Source: Pseudomonas gozinkensis (GTDB taxonomy: Bacteria; Pseudomonadota; Gammaproteobacteria; Pseudomonadales; Pseudomonadaceae). Taken from it: DNA of 64,000 nucleotides. Below the pieces are notes generated by a model. It was not told the origin of the DNA. It made no database searches and saw nothing but the letters and a program-made list of their open reading frames with translations. The translations under genes and the position numbers were made by a program. Positions 17,576 to 25,733 of this stretch are shown piece after piece. Location of the stretch: the NCBI RefSeq assembly GCF_014863585.1, contig NZ_CP062253.1:4587001-4651000 (forward strand), given 5' to 3'. The number at the start of each line of letters is the position of its first letter. Position 1 is the stretch's first letter.

Positions 17576-20500
17576 ATGCCCAGCTGTTTAGTGAGTCTTC
17601 TGATTGCATTGAGTGCATGCCTGGGTTTCTGCGCCTCTGCAACAGCCGCATCACCCACCTCGCAAGATTTCACCCTGCTCGGTCGTTCAAACGAACCGGC
17701 GGTGCAGGCCTTGTTCGATCCATCGCAAGTGGCGTGGCTGCACACGCGCAATGCGTTGATTCTGGGGACTTCCGCTCCAGACTATCCACCTTTCGACATG
17801 ACGGCCAGCGGACAAGACTACGAAGGTTTCACGGCGGATTACGCAGTCCTGGTTGGTCAGGCGACCGGTCTGCCGATCAGGGTCAAACGCTTTGCCTCGC
17901 GGGAGGCCGCCATCCGGGCATTGATCGACGGCCACATCGACATGCTCGGCACCGCCAACGGATTCGAAGCAGAAAACGCCGATATCGTACTGTCCAGGCC
18001 TTACGCCATCGATCAACCGGTCCTTGTGACACGCGAGGGCGAAACCCGCACGCTGACCGAAGGTCTGGCGGGCCTGCGGCTGAGCATGCTGTATCACTAC
18101 TTGCCGCTGGATGATGTCAAGGCAATGTATCCCAAAGCTCTCATCACCTCTTATCCGTCCTACCAGAACGCAATCAATGCAGTAGCGTTCGATCAGGCGG
18201 ACGTGTTTCTCGGCGACACCATTTCCACCCACTACATGATCAACAAGGGTTACCTGAACAACATCCGCATGGCCAGTTTCGGCAAGCATGAGGCCCACGG
18301 CTTCAGTTTCGCCGTACATCGCAACAATCCACAGCTGCTCGCCATCATCAACACTGCGCTCGAGGCCGTGCCGGGCAGCGAGCGCGAAAATATCGCCAAA
18401 CGCTGGAGCGTGGGCAGCGACAGACTTCTGACCGACCAGAAGCTGCAATTGACCCAACGTGAAGAGCAGTGGCTGAAAAAACATCCGGTAGTGAGCGTTG
18501 TAGTCAACGAGGCTTTCGCCCCACTGACGTTTTTTGACAGTGATGGCAACTTTCGCGGCATCAGCGCCGACTTGCTGGAACTCATCCGTCTGCGCACCGG
18601 ACTGCGCTTCGAAATTCGCCGCAGCCGCAGTGACGCCGAAATGATCAAGCAGGTCCAACACCACCAGGCTGACCTGATCGCAGCCTTGCTGCCTACTGCC
18701 CAACGCGAGGAAACCCTGAAGTTCAGTCGTCCCTATCTGGAAAACTCATACGTACTGTTGACCCGAAAGGCCGCCGACAGCCCTACTCACCTGGGTCAAC
18801 TCAAACGCAAGCGTCTGGCGATTGCTCAGGGCAATCCGATGATCGAATACCTGCGCAGCGAGTTCCCGCGCATTCAATTGATCGAAACGCCGGATACCTT
18901 CAGTGCAGTGGCGCTGCTCGACGAAGGTCAGGTCGAGGGCGCAGTGAACTCGCTGGTCATCGCAAACTACTTCATTGCCTCACGAATATTCGAACATCCC
19001 CTGCAGATCACCACCACCATCGGCACCCGTCAGGCGGCTTTTTCTCTGGCGACTGCCCGGGAAAACACGGAGTTGAGCTCGATCATCGACAAGACGCTGA
19101 TGAGCATCACGCCCGAAGAACTGGGCATCATCAATGGTCGCTGGCGGGGCTACTCAAACATTTCGCAAGGTACCTGGCATCAATACCAGCGTTTCTTCTA
19201 TCAGTTGATCGGCGGCGCCTGTCTGCTGTTGCTGCTGTCGTTGCTCTGGAATGCCTACATGCGCCGCCAGATCAAACAGCGCAAATCGGCCGAACGGGCC
19301 TTGAACGATCAACTGGAATTCATGGGGTCACTGGTCAACGGCACGCCCCACCCCATCTACGTGCGCGACCGACAGGGCCTCCTGCAAAGCTGCAACGACA
19401 GTTACCTCCAGGCCTTCAATGCCCGGCGCGAAGACGTCATCGGCAAAAGCGTGATACAGGGTGCATTGAACAATGCTTTCGAGGCCCAGACATATCAGGC
19501 CGACTATCAACGAGTGGTGGCGGAGGGCAAACCGCTCGTTCTCGACCGGCCGTTGCATATCGGCAACCGACGACTGACGATCTATCACTGGATTCTGCCC
19601 TACCGAGACTCCAGTGGTGATGTCCGGGGGATCATCGGCGGCTGGATCGACATCAGTGAACGCCGCGAGCTGCTCGATGAACTGCGCGCGGCCAAGGAAC
19701 GGGCCGACGATGCCAACCGGGCCAAGAGTACTTTTCTGGCAACCATGAGTCACGAGATCCGCACGCCGATGAACGCCGTGATTGGCATGCTCGAGTTGAC
19801 GCTCAAGCGCATGGATCAGGCTCATCCGGATCGCTCCGGCATCGAAACGGCCTACCATTCGGCCAAGGACCTGCTGGGTCTGATCGGCGACATACTGGAC
19901 ATTGCACGCATCGAATCCGGACGACTGAGCCTTAATCCCGAGCGAATCAACCTGATCGATACCGTGGGTTCGGTGGTCCGGATCTTCGAAGGCCTCGCCC
20001 GGCAGAAACAGCTTTCACTGACAGTGTCCGTCTCTCCACCTGAACTGAATGTCGATGTGCACCTCGACCCACTGCGTTTCAAGCAGGTGCTGTCGAACCT
20101 GATCAGCAATGCGATCAAGTTCACCGAAGCAGGACAGATCAGAATCACGCTGGATGTTCTTCCCACAGATGATCCCGAAGGCTCGATGGTGCAACTGACC
20201 GTACAGGACAGCGGCATCGGGATCACGACGCAGGATCAGTTGCGGTTGTTCGAACCTTTTGCCCAGGCCGGCAACGACGGGCAACGAACCGTCAGCGGCG
20301 CAGGACTGGGGCTGGTCATCAGCCGCAACCTGTGCGAAATGATGGGTGGCCAACTGCGGCTGAGCAGCCTGCCCGGAATCGGCACCCAGGTCCGGGTATC
20401 GCTGCCGGTGGCCATCCTGCCTGCGCAAGTGGCAAGAGCTGAAGACGAGCCACAGATTCAGGCATCCCTCATCCCGCTGATGGTTCTGGTGGTCGATGAC

Positions 20501-21220
20501 CATCCGGCCAATCGGCTGCTGATGTGCCAGCAGCTGGAATACCTCGGCCATCGTTTCTGTATCGCCGAAGATGGCCTGCGCGGACTCGAACAATGGAAGA
20601 ACGGCGAATTCGATCTGGTCATCGCCGATTGCAACATGCCTGTCATGAACGGTTACGAGCTGACCCGCGCGATTCGTCAGCACGAAAAGCTGACCCGCCG
20701 CCCGGCTTGCACGGTGCTGGGTTTCACCGCCAATGCCCAACCGGAAGAGATCCTGCGATGCAAACAGGCGGGCATGAACGAATGCCTGTTCAAACCCCTG
20801 AGCCTCAACAGCCTGAGCCAATGGGTCAACAGTGTTCAGCCGCTGTTCCGCGCGCCGGCGTTCAACCTGCAGGGACTGACGCTTTTGACCGGAGGCAATC
20901 CCTCCCAGACCCACCGACTGCTGGCAGAACTGCTCAACAGCAGTCGCCTTGACCGGCAGGAATTGCAGGCCCTGTCCCTCACCCGGGATCCTCCCGCGCT
21001 GGCCGTCATCGCACACAAGATCAAAGGTGCCGCACGCATTGCCCAGGCCCCGCGCCTGATCGACTGTTGCGATGCGCTTGAACAGGCTTGCCTGCAAGCA
21101 CTGCCGGAGGATGAGATCGAACGTCGCTGCCAGGCCAGTCGCCTCGCCATCCTGGAACTGGAACAGGCACTGGAGCAGCAATTGGCCCGGATCGCCAAAA
21201 GCAAAGTGAGCGGGGCTTAA
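17576..21220 (+). CDS. BvgS-like unorthodox hybrid sensor kinase
   Basis: The 1214-residue protein has a signal peptide (about 1-25) and two periplasmic solute-binding-3 (venus flytrap) domains at about 45-275 and 290-515. A membrane segment lies near 540-560 (LIGGACLLLLLSLLW), then PAS, HisKA (His726 in MSHEIRTPMNAV) and HATPase_c. A receiver domain (Asp1018 in IADCNMPV) and an Hpt domain (His1147 in AHKIKGAARIA) complete it. This is the full four-step BvgS/EvgS phosphorelay. ATG 17576 is chosen for a GAGAG site; GTG 17564, which overlaps the regulator stop, is the alternative. The ligand is unknown. Confidence 0.92.
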   Translation: MPSCLVSLLIALSACLGFCASATAASPTSQDFTLLGRSNEPAVQALFDPSQVAWLHTRNALILGTSAPDYPPFDMTASGQDYEGFTADYAVLVGQATGLPIRVKRFASREAAIRALIDGHIDMLGTANGFEAENADIVLSRPYAIDQPVLVTREGETRTLTEGLAGLRLSMLYHYLPLDDVKAMYPKALITSYPSYQNAINAVAFDQADVFLGDTISTHYMINKGYLNNIRMASFGKHEAHGFSFAVHRNNPQLLAIINTALEAVPGSERENIAKRWSVGSDRLLTDQKLQLTQREEQWLKKHPVVSVVVNEAFAPLTFFDSDGNFRGISADLLELIRLRTGLRFEIRRSRSDAEMIKQVQHHQADLIAALLPTAQREETLKFSRPYLENSYVLLTRKAADSPTHLGQLKRKRLAIAQGNPMIEYLRSEFPRIQLIETPDTFSAVALLDEGQVEGAVNSLVIANYFIASRIFEHPLQITTTIGTRQAAFSLATARENTELSSIIDKTLMSITPEELGIINGRWRGYSNISQGTWHQYQRFFYQLIGGACLLLLLSLLWNAYMRRQIKQRKSAERALNDQLEFMGSLVNGTPHPIYVRDRQGLLQSCNDSYLQAFNARREDVIGKSVIQGALNNAFEAQTYQADYQRVVAEGKPLVLDRPLHIGNRRLTIYHWILPYRDSSGDVRGIIGGWIDISERRELLDELRAAKERADDANRAKSTFLATMSHEIRTPMNAVIGMLELTLKRMDQAHPDRSGIETAYHSAKDLLGLIGDILDIARIESGRLSLNPERINLIDTVGSVVRIFEGLARQKQLSLTVSVSPPELNVDVHLDPLRFKQVLSNLISNAIKFTEAGQIRITLDVLPTDDPEGSMVQLTVQDSGIGITTQDQLRLFEPFAQAGNDGQRTVSGAGLGLVISRNLCEMMGGQLRLSSLPGIGTQVRVSLPVAILPAQVARAEDEPQIQASLIPLMVLVVDDHPANRLLMCQQLEYLGHRFCIAEDGLRGLEQWKNGEFDLVIADCNMPVMNGYELTRAIRQHEKLTRRPACTVLGFTANAQPEEILRCKQAGMNECLFKPLSLNSLSQWVNSVQPLFRAPAFNLQGLTLLTGGNPSQTHRLLAELLNSSRLDRQELQALSLTRDPPALAVIAHKIKGAARIAQAPRLIDCCDALEQACLQALPEDEIERRCQASRLAILELEQALEQQLARIAKSKVSGA

Positions 21221-21269
21221 CTATGCTTGGAGGCTGAGCAGTGTGCTTAACCTACACGGAGAGTCTGCA

Positions 21270-24212
21270 ATGCCCAGCCCACTGCGCCCGGAACAACGGC
21301 GGTTTCCGCTGCACGTGCACATCAGCGTCATGTTCACCTTTCTGCTGTTGCTCACCGGGGTGGTGCTGGGTCTGTTCAACTACCACCAGACCACACACAT
21401 CATTCTGTCGAGCAGCGAAAAACTGTTCAGTCGCATCGAACAGGATGTGCGTCTGGACCTGCAGGCCACTTATGTTCCGATCCGGCATTTGCTAAGCCTG
21501 CTGGCGGAGTCTCCCGCCGCGCGATCCTCCAGCCTCGAATCGCGCATGGGGCTGCTCAAGCCGTTCAGTCAGTCCCTGACGGACAATCCGGATCTAGCCT
21601 CGCTCTACCTGGGATATGGCAACGGCGATTTCTTCATGGTCCGGCCCTTGCGCACGTCGGCGTTGAAAACCCTGCTCAAGGCGCCGGACGCGGCGGCGTT
21701 TCAAGTCTGGAGCATCGAACATGACGCCAGCGGTCTGGCGCATTCAGAGTCACTGTTTTTTGACCAGACGCTTGCCCCGGTCGGCCGACAGGACGTCCCC
21801 GCCGACCCTTATGATCCGCGCAGCCGGGCCTGGTACATCAATGCACGACAACAGACCGAGCAGATCACTACCGAACCTTACGTTTTTTTCTCCACCCACA
21901 ATGTAGGCACCACACTGGCCCGCCGCAGTGGCGAGGAGGCCGTGATCGGGGCCGACCTGACGCTCGACGCGCTGTCCGCAACCCTGGTTAAACACGTTGT
22001 GACGCCGGCCACGGAAATCGTCCTCTTCGATGCCGACGGCAACGCCGTGGCTTATCCCGACAGCCGCCGGCTGATTGTTGATGAACGCACGGCGCGTCTG
22101 GCCAAGGCTGCAGATTTGAGCCCCGCCCTGCGTGCCTTGTTGTCCGGCCACCAAGGCAATCGGCTCGCGGTGGATGGCCGGCAATGGATCGTCGCACGCA
22201 GCCAGTTGCAGGAAGGCGGGCCGAAAGGTTTACAGATGGCTTTATTGGTGCCCGAAGACGAACTGCTGGTCGATGCCTATCGCCTGCGCTGGCAAGGAGC
22301 ACTCATCACACTGGCCACCTTGCTGCTATGTCTGCCGCTGGGGTGGCTGATCTCGCGGATTCTGGTCAAGCCCCTGCATGCGCTGGTCAAGGAAGCCGAT
22401 GCGATCCGCAGCTTCGACTTCAACTTTCCCGTGGCCCGCCGATCGCTCGTACTGGAGATTGACCAGTTGAGTCTGTCGATGGCTCGTATGAAGGACACAC
22501 TGGCCAGCTTCTTTCGCATCACTGACAGCCTGACCGCTGAAACCCGCATCGAACCGCTGCTGCAACGGGTACTGTTCGAGACGGTGCAGATCGCCCAGGC
22601 CCAGGCGGGTCTGATTTATCTGCGTGAAAACGATGGCAATCGCATGGAGCCCTACGGCCTGGTCGTCGCAGACACGTCTCAACCGTTGGCGGCATTCGAT
22701 CTGCAAAGCCGCAGCCTTGACGCGTCGCAAAGCCCCGAATGGTTTCGGCAACTGGCGAACGCCGACACGGTCGTGAGCAATCTGGGTTTCGAACAGGCCA
22801 CCGACCTGCAGAAAGTGCTGCTGGCCATGGAGTCGCCGAGGGTTCACCTGATCGGAATCCGTCTGCATAACCGACACAACGAGACAGTCGGCCTGCTGTT
22901 GCTGCTGATCAATGACAGCGGCACGGCGGGTGATCTGGAAAAGCTCCGGCCCGACCGCATCGCCTTCCTGCAAGCGGTGTCCGGGGCAGCAGCGGTTAGT
23001 ATCGAGAGCCAGCGCCTGCAAGCCCGGCAGAAGCAATTGCTGGACGCGTTCATTCAACTGCTGGCCGGCGCCATCGATGCCAAGAGCCCCTACACCGGCG
23101 GGCATTGCCAGCGCGTGCCGGAATTGGCCCTGATGCTCGCCCGTGCCGCAGCAGCCAGCCAGGCAGAGGCTTTCAGTGATTATCAGCCGAACGAGGACGA
23201 ATGGGAGGCCCTGCACATCGCCGCGTGGCTGCACGATTGCGGCAAAGTCACTACCCCGGAATACGTGGTCGACAAAGCCACCAAACTGGAAACCCTGAAT
23301 GACCGACTTCACGAAATCCGCACCCGCTTCGAGGTACTCAAGCGCGACGCCTGGATCAGCTACTGGCAAGCCATCGCCATGGGCGGTGAAGAGCAGCAAC
23401 TGGCCGACTTGCGCGACGTGACGCTGACAGCGCTGGATGATGATTTTGCGTTCGTCGCCCGCTGCAATCTGGGCAGTGAAGCCATGGCCGAGGCTGATCT
23501 GCAACGACTGCAAGGCATCGCCCAACGCACCTGGACGCGCACGCTGGATGATCGACTGGGTCTGTCCTGGGAAGAGAACCGACGTCAGGCACGTACTTCG
23601 GCACCGACTCTGCCCGTCAGCGAACCACTGCTGGCGGACAAGCCCGAGCATCTGCTGGAACGTGCCGAAGGCGAGCTGATCCCGGAGGACAATCCGTGGG
23701 GCTTCAAACTCGATGTGCCGCCCTACAAATACAATCGCGGCGAGCTGTACAACCTGAGCATCCCCCGGGGCACCCTGACCCGCGAGGAACGCTACATCAT
23801 CAACCATCACATGGTGCAGACAATCCTGATGCTCAGTCACCTGCCCTTCCCCGGGCATCTGACCAACGTGGCGGAAATCGCCGGCGGGCATCACGAAAAA
23901 ATGGATGGCACCGGTTATCCCAAGCGCCTGAAACGCGAAGACATGAGCCTGCCGGCGCGCATGATGGCGATTGCCGATATTTTCGAAGCCCTGACCGCCG
24001 CCGACCGCCCGTACAAAAAGGCCAAGTCCCTCAGTGAGGCACTTGGGATCATGGCCACCATGTGCCGCGATGCGCACATCGATGCCGAGTTGTTCGAGCT
24101 GTTCATCCGCGATGGCGTGTATCTGGAGTACGCCACACGGTTTCTCGATCCACGGCAGATCGATGCCGTGGACCCGCCGGCCCTGTTGCTCAAGGCAGGT
24201 CTGACGGCGTGA
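21270..24212 (+). CDS. Membrane HD-GYP phosphodiesterase with Cache, HAMP and GAF-like regions
   Basis: This 980-residue protein has membrane segment 1 at about 20-40, then a periplasmic dCache-like region (RSRAWYINARQ). Membrane segment 2 lies near 335-360, followed by HAMP, a GAF-like region at about 425-580 and an HD-GYP domain. The HD-GYP residues are GGHCQRV, His655-Asp656 in HDCGK, His846-His847, His874-His875 and GYP 882-884, all present, so c-di-GMP hydrolysis is plausible. About 190 residues separate HDCGK from the next histidines, instead of about 45. ATG 21270 follows CACGGAGAG. It lies 49 bases after the BvgS-like kinase, probably in the same operon. Confidence 0.9.
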   Translation: MPSPLRPEQRRFPLHVHISVMFTFLLLLTGVVLGLFNYHQTTHIILSSSEKLFSRIEQDVRLDLQATYVPIRHLLSLLAESPAARSSSLESRMGLLKPFSQSLTDNPDLASLYLGYGNGDFFMVRPLRTSALKTLLKAPDAAAFQVWSIEHDASGLAHSESLFFDQTLAPVGRQDVPADPYDPRSRAWYINARQQTEQITTEPYVFFSTHNVGTTLARRSGEEAVIGADLTLDALSATLVKHVVTPATEIVLFDADGNAVAYPDSRRLIVDERTARLAKAADLSPALRALLSGHQGNRLAVDGRQWIVARSQLQEGGPKGLQMALLVPEDELLVDAYRLRWQGALITLATLLLCLPLGWLISRILVKPLHALVKEADAIRSFDFNFPVARRSLVLEIDQLSLSMARMKDTLASFFRITDSLTAETRIEPLLQRVLFETVQIAQAQAGLIYLRENDGNRMEPYGLVVADTSQPLAAFDLQSRSLDASQSPEWFRQLANADTVVSNLGFEQATDLQKVLLAMESPRVHLIGIRLHNRHNETVGLLLLLINDSGTAGDLEKLRPDRIAFLQAVSGAAAVSIESQRLQARQKQLLDAFIQLLAGAIDAKSPYTGGHCQRVPELALMLARAAAASQAEAFSDYQPNEDEWEALHIAAWLHDCGKVTTPEYVVDKATKLETLNDRLHEIRTRFEVLKRDAWISYWQAIAMGGEEQQLADLRDVTLTALDDDFAFVARCNLGSEAMAEADLQRLQGIAQRTWTRTLDDRLGLSWEENRRQARTSAPTLPVSEPLLADKPEHLLERAEGELIPEDNPWGFKLDVPPYKYNRGELYNLSIPRGTLTREERYIINHHMVQTILMLSHLPFPGHLTNVAEIAGGHHEKMDGTGYPKRLKREDMSLPARMMAIADIFEALTAADRPYKKAKSLSEALGIMATMCRDAHIDAELFELFIRDGVYLEYATRFLDPRQIDAVDPPALLLKAGLTA

Positions 24213-24695
24213 TCAGCAGTCGGTCAGGCGCAGGAAGATTGCCGCCAGTTGCTCGATCCCGGCCTGATCGTCCACACCGAAACGCGCGAGTTTCGGGCTG
24301 TCGAGGTCAAGCACGCCGATCAGACGACCGTCCTTGACCAGCGGCACCACCAGCTCGCTGTTCGACGCGCTGTCGCAAGCGATATGGCCCGGAAACGCGT
24401 GAACGTCTTCGACTCGTTGCGTCTGCAGGCTGGCGGCCGCGGCGCCGCATACACCGCGACCGAACGGAATGCGCACACAGGCGATCTGGCCCTGGAACGG
24501 GCCGAGCACCAGTTCTTCGTTGCGATTGAGGTAGAAACCGGCCCAGTTCAGGTCATCGAGCTGGTTGAACAGGAACGCCGAAAACTGCGCGGCATTGGCG
24601 ATGAAATCGCGCTCGTCCGCCAGCAGCGATTCCAGTTGCGCGGCCAACATGCCATAGCCTTCGAGGCCCTGGCCGCTCTGTTGCAAATCAATCAT
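24213..24695 (-). CDS. msrC: Free methionine-R-sulfoxide reductase (GAF domain)
   Basis: The 160-residue protein is a single GAF domain. Cys73, Cys83 and Cys107 have the spacing of the three catalytic cysteines of E. coli YebR/fRMsr. It reduces free methionine-R-sulfoxide using thioredoxin. The start ATG overlaps the stop of the DUF815 gene upstream (ATGA). Its stop codon abuts the stop of the convergent HD-GYP gene with no base between. Confidence 0.9.
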   Translation of the reverse strand: MIDLQQSGQGLEGYGMLAAQLESLLADERDFIANAAQFSAFLFNQLDDLNWAGFYLNRNEELVLGPFQGQIACVRIPFGRGVCGAAAASLQTQRVEDVHAFPGHIACDSASNSELVVPLVKDGRLIGVLDLDSPKLARFGVDDQAGIEQLAAIFLRLTDC

Positions 24696-25582
24696 GCCTT
24701 GTGCTCCAACAATTTCAGTCCCACCCAGTAACGGGCGAATTGGTACGCGCAACGTCCGTTGCGGTTGCCACGGCCGGTTGCCCAGCGCACGGCGAGAATG
24801 TCCAGTTGTTCGTCACGCTGCCAGCTCAAACCGGCCTTGGCGGCCAACTGGCCGATCCAGTGTTCGACGACGTTGAGAAAATGTTCCTGGGTAAACGGAT
24901 AGAACGACAGCCACAGGCCGAAGCGATCCGACAGCGCGATCTTGTCTTCCACCGCTTCGCTCGGATGCAGTTCACCATCAACGCGCTTCCAGTTTTCGTT
25001 GTCGCTTTCCTTTTCCGGCACCAGATGGCGACGGTTGGAGGTGGCGTACAGCAACACGTTGTCCGGCGCCTGTTCGAGCGAGCCGTCCAGCACGCTTTTC
25101 AGCACGCGGTAGTCGCCTTCGCCGGATTCGAACGACAGGTCGTCGCAAAACAGCACAAAACGCTGTGGCAGCTTGGCGATCTGCTCCACCACCCGTGGCA
25201 GGTCCGCCAGGTGATCGCGCTCGATTTCGATCAGACGCAAACCGGCCTTGGCATGCTCTGCCAGCAGCGCACGCACCAGCGACGATTTACCGGTGCCACG
25301 CGAACCCCACAGCAGCGCATGGTTGGCCGGCATGCCGTCGAGGAACTGCTGGGTATTGCGACCCAGTTGCTCCAATTGCCGATCAACGCCGATCAAATCC
25401 GACAGGCGCATGTCGAGGCTGACTTCCAGCGGCAGCAAATAACCGCTGCGGCCGTCACGCTGCCAGCGTGCGGCAAGGCAGGTGCCCCAGTCGATGACCG
25501 GGCGTGGAGCCGGCAGCAGTGGTTCGATCCGCGCCAGAACCGACTCGGCGCGCTCAAGAAAAGCATTCAATCGGGAATCCAC
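24692..25582 (-). CDS. DUF815 AAA-type ATPase
   Basis: The 296-residue protein belongs to the DUF815 family of P-loop ATPases. Walker A GSRGTGKSS includes Lys99, and LFCDDLSF is the Walker B segment. Role is unknown; there is no membrane segment. GTG 25582 is preceded by GGAGAAG at good spacing. It is translationally coupled with msrC. Confidence 0.85.
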   Translation of the reverse strand: MDSRLNAFLERAESVLARIEPLLPAPRPVIDWGTCLAARWQRDGRSGYLLPLEVSLDMRLSDLIGVDRQLEQLGRNTQQFLDGMPANHALLWGSRGTGKSSLVRALLAEHAKAGLRLIEIERDHLADLPRVVEQIAKLPQRFVLFCDDLSFESGEGDYRVLKSVLDGSLEQAPDNVLLYATSNRRHLVPEKESDNENWKRVDGELHPSEAVEDKIALSDRFGLWLSFYPFTQEHFLNVVEHWIGQLAAKAGLSWQRDEQLDILAVRWATGRGNRNGRCAYQFARYWVGLKLLEHKA

Positions 25583-25733
25583 GTCTTCTCCTCGGGCTCG
25601 TTCACAGTGATGATGGCGGTGCAGCGACGACAGACAGCGTTCGAAACCTGTCCCGGCCCTTGTTACAAGGCGCTTCGGGAACCCCGGAATCCGTGCATGA
25701 TCGACTATGCTTGAGCAGCGAAGGGAAACGGAA

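Noticed and set aside
22326-24077. Long open frame antisense to the HD-GYP gene (583 codons).
   Set aside because: Typical high-GC shadow frame: codon composition follows the third position of the real gene, no start signal, no recognisable protein. The same holds for antisense frames at 37567-38844, 29505-30950 and 53002-54195.
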